DNA of 64,000 nucleotides from Alishewanella agri BL06 (GTDB lineage Bacteria; Pseudomonadota; Gammaproteobacteria; Enterobacterales; Alteromonadaceae). Position numbers and translations under genes: made by a program. This document shows, in pieces, positions 56,953-64,000 of this stretch; position 1 is the stretch's first letter; the number at the start of each line of letters is the position of its first letter. The DNA is taken from the NCBI RefSeq assembly GCF_000272005.1, contig NZ_AKKU01000015.1, positions 62,001 to 126,000 on the forward strand, written 5' to 3'. Under the pieces are notes generated by a model that saw only the letters and a program-made list of their open reading frames with translations, did no database searches and was not told the DNA's origin.

Positions 56953-57094
56953 AACAATTCGGAGTCGGCCTGTAAAAGTGCCGGCATTATAGCAAGGGTG
57001 ATGATTTTTTTAAGGAAGATTTCACCGGTAATTAGGCAAAGTCTGATGCTGCTGATATGATAAATAGTAATTGCCAACTTCCGGACTACTGCCC

Positions 57095-57502
57095 TTGCGC
57101 TTGCTTAAACTTACAATATTGTCTGTTTCTCTTTGGCTGATGAGTGCTGGCACTGCGCTGGCGCAACAACCGCCTGCAGAAGTGGTGTATTATGGTTTTG
57201 ACCCCGATATTGTGACCAACTATGTGTCGGAAAATCGCCGTAGTCTGGGCTATTTACGGGTATCAGTTGAGCTGATGCTGCCAAACAAAGAACTGTTAAA
57301 AACCATTGAATACCACGAGCCGCTAATACTGGATACCATCATCGGCATTCTTAGCAAACAACCCGAGCAGCGGGTTAAATCATTGAGTGGTCGCGAAGAA
57401 ATCCGACTGCAAATTCTGGAACAGTTGCAAACCGTGATGAAACGCGAAACCGGTCAAACCATAGTGCAGGATATTTTATTTACCAAGTATCTGTACCAAT
57501 AG
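57095..57502 (+). CDS. Orphan FliL-like exported protein
   Basis: About 135 aa. Signal peptide (LTILSVSLWLMSAGTALA), then a FliL-type domain: YYGFDPDIVTNYVSENRRSLGYLRVSVELML and LEQLQTVMKRETGQTIVQDILFTKYLYQ. FliL supports flagellar stator function; no flagellar genes are nearby. No ATG is available. TTG at 57095 gives a normal signal peptide with GGAC eight bases upstream; TTG 57071 is the alternative. It stands divergent from ubiC, an arrangement I recall from Shewanella-type genomes. Confidence 0.8.
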   Translation: MRLLKLTILSVSLWLMSAGTALAQQPPAEVVYYGFDPDIVTNYVSENRRSLGYLRVSVELMLPNKELLKTIEYHEPLILDTIIGILSKQPEQRVKSLSGREEIRLQILEQLQTVMKRETGQTIVQDILFTKYLYQ

Positions 57503-57508
57503 CGCTGG

Positions 57509-58315
57509 CTAAGGCCGGCGCCGGTCCCGGCTTAAAAAAGCCCACAACAGCCCACAACCCAAGCCGCCTAAATGTGCCCAATTTGCCATATTAACCCATA
57601 ATAGATCCATAAAGCCCAGAACAAGCCAGACTAACATAAAGCCAAATAAACCATGGCTTAGCAAATAACGTTGCCGACCACTCAGCTGGTCGCTTAAGTA
57701 ACAATAGCCAACCAGGGCATACACCACGCCAGATAAGCCACCAAAATTCGGACCGGCTAATGCCAGTTGTAAACCATTGGATATCACTGCACTACTCAGT
57801 GCCAGTTGCAGTAAAAAACCGCTGCTTTGATAGCGTTCAATTTTGCTGCCTAACAGCCACCACCACGCCAGATTAAATACCAGATGGGTTAATGAGAAAT
57901 GCAGCAGAATTGGCGTAATCCAACGCCAGAGCTCAGCCTGATCCAGCAGCATCAGGCTGGCCGCCGCGGCACGAAAATCAATTTGCTGCCAGGCATAGAC
58001 CGCCAGTGTCAGCAGCAAAACTAACAGCGTTAACGGCATTTGCCGCCATGCCAGCTGGGGTCTTAAATTAACCTTGTGCGCCAGCTTTACACTCTGGCTT
58101 TGTTGCCAGGCCGCCGCCTGATACCGCGGATGATCCGGCTGGCGGATAAACTCAGTTAGCAACACTTCGACCTGAGGCACATCATCCGCAGCTGCCATTA
58201 ACACACTGACTTCACCCTGCAGTTCAAGTTTGACCTGCAATCCCTGGCTACGACAATAATCGGCAAACAATAACGCCGCCGGCTGGGCGCGGAATTCAGC
58301 AACTTTAGTTAGCAT
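57509..58315 (-). CDS. glpG: Rhomboid intramembrane serine protease GlpG
   Basis: 268 aa. Cytoplasmic N-terminal domain (about 1-85), then six membrane segments. Catalytic serine in GLSGVVYALVG and histidine in WAHLGGLGCGLLWA; HLVFNLAWWWLLG provides the oxyanion-region residues. Cleaves orphan or misfolded membrane proteins. Starts one base inside the glpE stop, as in the glpEG pair of E. coli. Confidence 0.95.
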   Translation of the reverse strand: MLTKVAEFRAQPAALLFADYCRSQGLQVKLELQGEVSVLMAAADDVPQVEVLLTEFIRQPDHPRYQAAAWQQSQSVKLAHKVNLRPQLAWRQMPLTLLVLLLTLAVYAWQQIDFRAAAASLMLLDQAELWRWITPILLHFSLTHLVFNLAWWWLLGSKIERYQSSGFLLQLALSSAVISNGLQLALAGPNFGGLSGVVYALVGYCYLSDQLSGRQRYLLSHGLFGFMLVWLVLGFMDLLWVNMANWAHLGGLGCGLLWAFLSRDRRRP

Positions 58316-58641
58316 CAGCTATCACTTTGGCCGCTAACAAAAGGCTGCTGGGTACGCCAGCTTTCAAAACCACCGTCCATACTGTAGACCTGTTCATAAC
58401 CCTGTTCGGCCAAATAGCGGGCGGCGCCCTGGCTGGAGTTACCGTGATAGCAGACCACAACCACCGGCTGTTCGAACGGCACCTGACGCATAAACTGCCC
58501 CAGGCTGGTGTTGGTCAGATGAAAGGCGCCCGCCATATGACCACTGGCAAAGCTTTGTTCGTCGCGGATATCGGCAACCACCGCCTGCTGTGCTAATAAC
58601 TCCAGTGTTTCTGCCACTGAAATACGTTTAAAATCACTCAT
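58315..58641 (-). CDS. glpE: Thiosulfate sulfurtransferase GlpE
   Basis: 108 aa, exactly the E. coli length. Single rhodanese domain: [21 protein letters not shown], catalytic cysteine in [17 protein letters not shown], and [13 protein letters not shown] 58641 with GGGAG five bases upstream sets the start; the frame is open 90 bases further up without a signal. Coupled to glpG. Confidence 0.95.
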   Translation of the reverse strand: MSDFKRISVAETLELLAQQAVVADIRDEQSFASGHMAGAFHLTNTSLGQFMRQVPFEQPVVVVCYHGNSSQGAARYLAEQGYEQVYSMDGGFESWRTQQPFVSGQSDS

Positions 58642-58782
58642 AGCTACTCCCGATGCAAGGCCGCTATCATACCGTAGGTTGCCGCACTTTAGTACTATTC
58701 TGGCGAAATCCGCTACCACAGCACTGGACAATAGTTTAAACTTTCATTAACAATAGATAAAAGTCTACTGACGGAGTTTAGC

Positions 58783-59373
58783 ATGACCCTGTTAATTATT
58801 CTGGCGATCATCGCCGCCCTGGTGTTCTACATTATTAGTATCTTTAACCAATTGGTTAAATTGAAGAATCGCTTTCAAAATGCTTTTGCGCAAATCGAAG
58901 TACAACTTAAGCGCCGTTATGATCTGATCCCTAATCTGGTCGAAACCGCCAAAGCCTATATGCAGCATGAGCGCGAAACCTTAGAAGCGGTGATCGCGGC
59001 CCGTAACGCCGCGCTGGCCGGGTTGAAAGTCGCCGCCAATAATCCGGGCGATGCCGGCGCCATCAGCCAGTTAGCCCAGGCCGAAGGGGCGCTGCAAGGG
59101 GCGATGAGCCGCTTTAATATGGTGATGGAAGCCTATCCTGACCTAAAAGCCAGTGCCAATATGCAGCAGCTGTCGGAAGAGCTGACCAGCACCGAAAATC
59201 GCATTGCCTTTGCCCGGCAGGCCTTTAACGATGCGGTAACCGAATACAATAGTTACAAACAAAGTTTCCCGCCGATGTTTTTTGCCGCCAGCTTTGGCCA
59301 CAAACAGGATGCCAAACTGCTGGAGTTTGCCGACAGCGCAGAAATTCAACAGGCGCCAAAAGTCAGCTTCTAA
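58783..59373 (+). CDS. LemA family protein
   Basis: 196 aa. An N-terminal membrane segment (TLLIILAIIAALVFYIISIF) is followed by a helical LemA domain with NRFQNAFAQIEVQLKRRYDLIPNLVETAK, VIAARNAAL and AFNDAVTEYNSYKQSFP. Three bases separate it from the M48 protease gene, a pairing seen in many bacteria. It is probably a membrane scaffold for that protease, which is an inference. Confidence 0.94.
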   Translation: MTLLIILAIIAALVFYIISIFNQLVKLKNRFQNAFAQIEVQLKRRYDLIPNLVETAKAYMQHERETLEAVIAARNAALAGLKVAANNPGDAGAISQLAQAEGALQGAMSRFNMVMEAYPDLKASANMQQLSEELTSTENRIAFARQAFNDAVTEYNSYKQSFPPMFFAASFGHKQDAKLLEFADSAEIQQAPKVSF

Positions 59374-59376
59374 ATA

Positions 59377-61179
59377 ATGGCCACCAATTTCTTTCAGCAA
59401 CAGGATCTGGCCCGGCGCAATACTAAGGTGCTGATCCTGTTGTTCGCGCTGGCGGTGCTGGCGTTGATAGTTCTGACCAACCTGCTGGTGATGGTCAGTT
59501 TCAGCCTGTTTCAGGGCGCACCCTTACAACTGCCGTGGGAAGTGATCAGCAGTATCAGTCTGGTGGTCATTGCCGTGGTTGGTTTGGCCATAATGGCAAA
59601 ATGGCAGCGCTTAAAGCTCGGTGGCCGCACCATCGCCGAAGCACTTGGCGGTAACCGGGTATCCCCCTCAGCCCAGGAACCGTTGCAACGCCGGCTGTTA
59701 AATGTGGTTGAGGAAATGGCGCTGGCCGCTAACCTGCCGGTACCGCCGGTCTACCTGTTACCGGAAAAAGGCATTAATGCCTTTGCCGCCGGTTACAGCC
59801 CGGCCGATGCCGTGATAGGTGTCACCCAAGGTGCGCTGGAGCAACTTAGCCGCGACGAACTGCAAGGCGTAATCGCCCATGAATTTAGCCATATTCTAAA
59901 CGGCGATATGCGGATGAATATCCGACTCATCGCGGTACTGAATGGCATTTTATTTATTGGCCATCTCGGTTATTACCTGTTACGCGCTGGCCGCGGCGCC
60001 AGCTATGCCCGCTCCAGACGCAATAATAATGAGGGTGCCGGCGCCATTTTGCTGTTAGGGGTTGGCCTGATTGTTATTGGCTACCTTGGTTCATTTTTTG
60101 GTAATCTGATTAAAGCGGCCGTCAGCCGGCAGCGTGAATATCTGGCCGATGCTTCGGCGGTACAGTTTAGCCGTAATCCAAGCGGTATTGCCGGCGCCTT
60201 AAAGCGTATCGGTGGCCATCAATACGGCGCCAAAGTGCAGCACGCCAATGCCGATGAAGTCAGTCATTTATTTTTTGGCGAAGCGCTAAGCCGCTGGGTA
60301 TCTATCTTTGCCACTCATCCGCCACTGGAAAAGCGTATTCGCCGGCTCGACCCGAGCTGGAATGGCCGCTACCCGGCAAGTCAGGCGCCGGTTAAACCCT
60401 CGCCATCACAAGCAGCAGAACAACCGCAGGAACGGCAACGTCGGGCCATGCTGGCGGCGATCCCGGTATTGTTGACGCAAAGCAGTCATCAGACCCGCCC
60501 GGCACAAGCCATCGCCTGTGCTTTACTCCTTAGAACCGACACCTTAGCTGCGCAGTTAACCGCCATTAAAGCCTATGGTGGCAGCCAGCTGCTGGCCGAA
60601 GTCGATCAGCTCTCCGATCCGGTACAACGCCTGGCCCTGCCACAGCAGGTACAGTTATTACAAATGTCGGTACCAGCGCTTAAGCAGCTGAGTGAGTCAG
60701 AGTTCCGCGCCTTTGACAAGTTACTGCGACACCTTGCCGGTAACACGCCGGATCTGGCGCAGTGGTTAAGTTTAAGCTTATTGGAGCATGTGGTCGCCAG
60801 CGAGTTCGACAGTAAGGAACTAGTACGCCAATACAACCGGCATAATCTGGCGGAGCTGTTACCTGCGTTGCTACCGCTGCTAAGCGCTGTGGCCAATGCC
60901 GCTGGCGACAGCAGCCGGCAACAGCAAGCCTGGCAGGCCGCACTCCTTGCCCTGCAGCTGGACACGACCACCGCACAACCGGCAGTGCAATTTAGCCAGT
61001 TAGATCAGGCGCTACGGCCACTGCTTACCGCGTCACCGGCAGTTAAGCAGCAATTATGGCAAGCCATACTCGCCGCTGTTACCGCTGATAAAACCGCTTC
61101 TGCTGCGGAACAAGGTCTGCTTAACCTGCTGGCGCTGCTGCTGGAAATGCCATTACCCGTTACCGACGATTTCAGCTAA
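59377..61179 (+). CDS. M48 family membrane metalloprotease with C-terminal extension
   Basis: 600 aa, about twice the length of HtpX. Two N-terminal membrane segments (about 15-80), M48 catalytic part with zinc motif VIAHEFSHILNGD near residue 166, two more segments, and the distal glutamate region REYLADASAVQFSRNPSGIAGALKRIGG. A soluble C-terminal extension of about 260 residues (from about 345) is helical and of unknown role. Substrates are probably membrane or envelope proteins. Translationally close to lemA. Confidence 0.93.
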   Translation: MATNFFQQQDLARRNTKVLILLFALAVLALIVLTNLLVMVSFSLFQGAPLQLPWEVISSISLVVIAVVGLAIMAKWQRLKLGGRTIAEALGGNRVSPSAQEPLQRRLLNVVEEMALAANLPVPPVYLLPEKGINAFAAGYSPADAVIGVTQGALEQLSRDELQGVIAHEFSHILNGDMRMNIRLIAVLNGILFIGHLGYYLLRAGRGASYARSRRNNNEGAGAILLLGVGLIVIGYLGSFFGNLIKAAVSRQREYLADASAVQFSRNPSGIAGALKRIGGHQYGAKVQHANADEVSHLFFGEALSRWVSIFATHPPLEKRIRRLDPSWNGRYPASQAPVKPSPSQAAEQPQERQRRAMLAAIPVLLTQSSHQTRPAQAIACALLLRTDTLAAQLTAIKAYGGSQLLAEVDQLSDPVQRLALPQQVQLLQMSVPALKQLSESEFRAFDKLLRHLAGNTPDLAQWLSLSLLEHVVASEFDSKELVRQYNRHNLAELLPALLPLLSAVANAAGDSSRQQQAWQAALLALQLDTTTAQPAVQFSQLDQALRPLLTASPAVKQQLWQAILAAVTADKTASAAEQGLLNLLALLLEMPLPVTDDFS

Positions 61180-61307
61180 AACTGCAACGCCAAACTCTAC
61201 CGCCTAAACACGCTTGCGGTTAATTCGCAGCAGGATCCGGCCAGAGGGCTTTAGTGCAGCTCCGACCTCAGGTAGAATAGCGCTTTGTTTAGCTAGCCGG
61301 GGTGCCC

Positions 61308-61772
61308 ATGTCTGATAATCGTTTGTTCCTGTTGTACGATCCGTCGTTCGACGAAATGGATGCCGAAGGCTGCCCGGGTTTTGGCTATGTACTGCTGTTT
61401 TCCGAGCAGGATGCCGAACAATTTACCCCGGGTGAAAACCCCAGCTGCGCCGCCGTTTCAATGCTGTTTACCGATCATGCCGATGGCAGCATCAGCGGTG
61501 ACTTATTAGGCTGGGCGCATCTGGATGATCCGGTATTTCAGCGCTATCCGCTCGGGCATTTTCTGGCCTTAATGGAGCAAGCCGCCCAGGTGGCAATTAA
61601 TGCCTACCGTCAGGTGCATCAGGTACCGGATAAGCTGGTGGCGGTGCATTTAGCAGACGACGACCTGCTGCAATTTGATGTGCAGTTTCTCGACCTGCAG
61701 CTCACTGATCAGCAGGCAGAAACGCAACTGGCACAGCAATTGATGCTGGGCCGGCCTTACCTCGATTCGTAA
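61308..61772 (+). CDS. Hypothetical acidic protein
   Basis: 154 aa, cytoplasmic, rich in Asp/Glu (YDPSFDEMDAEGCPGFGY, FSEQDAEQFTPGE, VAVHLADDDLLQFDVQFLD). I do not recognise a domain. ATG 61308 with GGGG ahead is preferred over GTG 61302. It lies between the M48 protease and the HDOD gene as a single unit. Confidence 0.75.
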   Translation: MSDNRLFLLYDPSFDEMDAEGCPGFGYVLLFSEQDAEQFTPGENPSCAAVSMLFTDHADGSISGDLLGWAHLDDPVFQRYPLGHFLALMEQAAQVAINAYRQVHQVPDKLVAVHLADDDLLQFDVQFLDLQLTDQQAETQLAQQLMLGRPYLDS

Positions 61773-61840
61773 ATCCTTAATTCTGATTAGCAGCAGCGCA
61801 CGACAAAAGGCATACCCAAAAGGGCGCGGGAGTACAGCAG

Positions 61841-62713
61841 ATGGTCAAAGCAATCGATATGAGCCTGGTTGAGCATGCGCTGCAGGGCTTTACCATTCCG
61901 CCACAACCCCAGGTACTGCGGCATATCCAGCAACAACTGAATGCCGCCGAACCGGACTTAAACCGTATTGCCTCGCTGATTGCGCTGGATATCGGTATTG
62001 CCGGCTTTACGCTAAAAGTGGTCAACTCGGCCTACTTTGGGCTACGCAATAAAATTACCTCGGTGGAGCAAGCCTGCCGCTATCTGGGATTAAACCGGGT
62101 AGTGATGCTGGTACGCAGTGTACTGCTGCGCTTTACGCTGGAAGAAGGCCGTCAGGATGAGTTTAGCCGCAAGCTCTGGACCAATGCGCTGCATACCGCC
62201 ACCCTGGCGATGACGCTGGCGAAACAGCTGAATTTTGACCAGCAGTGTCAGGACGATTGTTACTCGCTGGGGTTATTTCGCAACGCCGGCATGGCACTGA
62301 TTAGCCAACAGGCGCCGCAATATGCCGCTGTGCTGCAGCAAGGTTTGCTGCAACAGCAGGCGGTCAGCAGCATTGAAGAGCAGCATTTTCATACCAGTCA
62401 TGAAGTGCTGGGCTATCTGATTGCCGAATCCTGGGGTCTGACCCAGACACTGTGTAATATTATTGCCTATCACCACAGCCCGGCGCTGTTGCTGGAAACC
62501 GATAACCAGGCCGAACATCAGCGCTTTGCCATTTTAAAAATTGCCGAATTTTTCAGTGGTGAAAGCCGGCAGCTATTTCAGGTTAATCTGGATCCGGAAT
62601 GGCAGCTGCATCAAAGCCGTATTCTGGATGTGCTGGAGCTGGAGCCGCTGCAATTACCGGAGCTGGCCGAGCTGTTGCACCGCCAGGAACTGCGCACCAT
62701 CTATAGCGTTTAA
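61841..62713 (+). CDS. HDOD domain protein
   Basis: 290 aa. HDOD domain over most of the length: IPPQPQVLRHIQQQLNAAEPDLNRIASLIALDIG, LKVVNSAYFGL, SVEQACRYLGL, WTNALHTATLAMTLAK, and the C-terminal HTSHEVLGYLIAESWGL followed by IIAYHHSP. The HD metal-site residues are partly absent (GLFRNAG where HD-GYP enzymes have HD), so a signalling or adaptor role is likely. No attached output domain. Confidence 0.9.
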   Translation: MVKAIDMSLVEHALQGFTIPPQPQVLRHIQQQLNAAEPDLNRIASLIALDIGIAGFTLKVVNSAYFGLRNKITSVEQACRYLGLNRVVMLVRSVLLRFTLEEGRQDEFSRKLWTNALHTATLAMTLAKQLNFDQQCQDDCYSLGLFRNAGMALISQQAPQYAAVLQQGLLQQQAVSSIEEQHFHTSHEVLGYLIAESWGLTQTLCNIIAYHHSPALLLETDNQAEHQRFAILKIAEFFSGESRQLFQVNLDPEWQLHQSRILDVLELEPLQLPELAELLHRQELRTIYSV

Positions 62714-62722
62714 GGCGGCTTT

Positions 62723-62893
62723 ATGGCCCACCACAAAACCACCCTGCCGCAAAAAATCTGCCCGGTGTGTCAGTTAGCTTTTAGCTGGCGCAAAAAGTGG
62801 CAGCGTAACTGGGATGACGTGCGCTACTGCTCTGAACGCTGCCGCCGGCAACGCCAGCATGCGCACGCCACCTCGCCGCAAGACAGTGACTAA
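62723..62893 (+). CDS. DUF2256 zinc-ribbon-like small protein
   Basis: 56 aa. DUF2256 signature: [16 protein letters not shown] and [12 protein letters not shown], with four cysteines in CxxC pairs that would bind zinc. Its stop TAA touches the dusC ATG directly, so they are coupled. Function unknown. Confidence 0.88.
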   Translation: MAHHKTTLPQKICPVCQLAFSWRKKWQRNWDDVRYCSERCRRQRQHAHATSPQDSD

Positions 62894-63832
62894 ATGAAAA
62901 TCGTACTGGCCCCAATGGAGGGCGTGGTGGATCACCTGATGCGCGAGATGCTGACGCAAATTGGCGGCTATGACTTGTGCATTACCGAATTTGTGCGGGT
63001 GGTGGACCAAAAACTGCCGGCGAGAGTATTTACCCGGCTGTGCCCGGAACTGCTGCAAGGTGGTAAAACCCGCGCCGGCACCCCGGTACGGGTGCAATTG
63101 TTGGGGCAGGAACCACACTGGCTGGCCGAAAATGCAGCGCGGGCGGTGGAACTGGGCTCACCCGGCGTCGATCTGAATTTTGGTTGCCCGGCCAAGGCGG
63201 TGAATAAAAGTCGCGGCGGCGCTGTGCTATTAAAAGAAACCGAGACCCTGTATCGGATCGTAAAAGCCGTGCGCGACGCCGTACCGGCGCAGTTCCCGGT
63301 CAGCGCCAAAATTCGGCTCGGTTATGACGATACCAGCCTGGCGCTTGACAATGCTAAGGCCATTGCCGAGGCCGGCGCCAGCAGCCTGGCGATCCATGCC
63401 CGCACCAAAAGCGATGGGTACCGGCCACCGGCGTACTGGCCCTGGATTGCCAAAATAAAGCAGCAGGTAAAAATACCGCTGGTTGCTAATGGCGAGATCT
63501 GGAATGCCGAACAGGCGCTGCTATGTCAGCAGCAAAGTCAGTGCCAGGATATTATGCTTGGCCGCGGCGCACTGGCGATGCCCAATCTGGCGCGGCATAT
63601 CCGGGATCAGGCCGCCCCACTGCCCTGGCCAGAGGTGCTGGCGTTATTGATGCACTATTCCGAATTTGAAATTGCCGGCGATAAAGGCAAATATTACGCT
63701 AACCGGGTAAAGCAATGGTTTAGTTACCTGAAACTGCAATACCCTGAGGCGCAGCAGTTATTTAGCCAGCTGCGCTTACTGACCAAAAGCCGGGATATTT
63801 TGCAGTTACTTGAGCAACAACGCAGCGACTAG
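62894..63832 (+). CDS. dusC: tRNA-dihydrouridine(16) synthase DusC
   Basis: 312-aa FMN enzyme that reduces U16 in tRNA. MKIVLAPMEGVVDHLMREML is the flavin-binding start; LNFGCPAKAVNKSRGGAVLLK carries the catalytic cysteine; ARTKSDGYRPPAYW and LVANGEIW follow. The MEGV and CITEFVRV pattern fits DusC better than DusA or DusB. The downstream gene starts nine bases after its stop with a shared AGGAG. Confidence 0.95.
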   Translation: MKIVLAPMEGVVDHLMREMLTQIGGYDLCITEFVRVVDQKLPARVFTRLCPELLQGGKTRAGTPVRVQLLGQEPHWLAENAARAVELGSPGVDLNFGCPAKAVNKSRGGAVLLKETETLYRIVKAVRDAVPAQFPVSAKIRLGYDDTSLALDNAKAIAEAGASSLAIHARTKSDGYRPPAYWPWIAKIKQQVKIPLVANGEIWNAEQALLCQQQSQCQDIMLGRGALAMPNLARHIRDQAAPLPWPEVLALLMHYSEFEIAGDKGKYYANRVKQWFSYLKLQYPEAQQLFSQLRLLTKSRDILQLLEQQRSD

Positions 63833-63840
63833 GAGACCAC

Positions 63841-64000
63841 ATGGCGCAGGGCAGTCTGATTTGCCTGGGTACCGGCATTATGCTGGGCGCCCATCTGGAC
63901 CCGCTTAGCCGCAACTATATCGCTGCTGCCGATGTGGTCTTTGTGCTAATGGCCGATGCGTTAACCGAGCAATGGTTACTGGAAATGCGCCCGGACGCCC
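63841..64000 (+). CDS. SAM methyltransferase start, borosin-type (SonM/OphMA-like), cut by window edge
   Basis: First 53 codons of a tetrapyrrole-methylase-fold SAM methyltransferase. The opening GSLICLGTGIMLGAHLD, then LSRNYIAAADVVF and QWLLEMRP, match what I remember of the split-borosin enzyme SonM (GSLVCVGTG, LSRSYIEHADIVF, QRWL) and of fungal OphMA (GSLTIVGTGI). Ordinary cobalamin or siroheme methylases start differently (VGAGPGD). AGGAG five bases upstream overlaps the dusC stop. The C-terminus, and any precursor peptide, lie beyond the edge. Confidence 0.7.
   Translation, partial: MAQGSLICLGTGIMLGAHLDPLSRNYIAAADVVFVLMADALTEQWLLEMRPDA

Overview
The window is about 64 kb of a gammaproteobacterial chromosome with dense coding. 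Gene order (ftsY-ftsE-ftsX-rpoH; gpmI-envC-yibQ beside yibN-grxC-secB-gpsA; cpxRA-pldB; glnA-glnL-glnG) and protein style point to the Alteromonadales/Chromatiaceae side of the class. A Rheinheimera/Alishewanella/Arsukibacterium-like organism is my best guess from recall, not a database result. No rRNA, tRNA, CRISPR array, prophage or intact insertion sequence was recognised.

1-24.3 kb is a phosphate island. It holds two Pst transporters (pstS-pstC-pstA at the left edge without pstB, and pstS-pstC-pstA-pstB at 17.7-22.5 kb), the polyphosphate genes ppk-ppx, the sensor/regulator pair phoB-phoR, a large duplicated beta-helix-type lipoprotein with a TonB-dependent receptor, and a chemoreceptor next to the second pstS. 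I found Pho-box-like sites (two TGTCAT-type half sites 11 bp apart) in front of ppk, phoB, the lipoprotein, pstC, pstS and the chemoreceptor. Two more have no visible target. The region therefore reads as one regulon covering phosphate sensing, uptake, storage and probably taxis.

24.3-37.5 kb holds folM, a HiPIP gene behind an FNR-like box, a DUF819 membrane protein, typA, the nitrogen-control cluster glnA / DUF4124 / glnL-glnG with NtrC sites and a sigma-54 promoter, and a Cpx-type envelope-stress cluster (Spy/CpxP-like, cpxR, cpxA, pldB) with a CpxR box. 37.5-46 kb holds trmL, a degenerate GGDEF-EAL protein, gpsA-secB-grxC-rhodanese (minus strand) and gpmI-envC-yibQ (plus strand). A 269-bp MITE-like element with TA ends follows at 46.0-46.27 kb.

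46.3-50.3 kb is rpoH-ftsX-ftsE-ftsY on the minus strand. rpoH carries a perfect CIRCE (HrcA) operator, which is unusual next to a sigma-32 gene. 50.3-64 kb is mixed housekeeping and accessory: rsmD, a DUF416 gene, a Gln-rich coiled-coil protein, small lipoproteins, a 2OG-Fe(II) oxygenase, ubiC-ubiA, an orphan FliL-like protein, glpE-glpG, lemA with an M48 protease, an HDOD protein, a DUF2256 protein and dusC. The last gene is cut by the window edge after 53 codons. Its start resembles borosin-type peptide alpha-N-methyltransferases (SonM/OphMA), so a RiPP pathway may lie just beyond the right edge.
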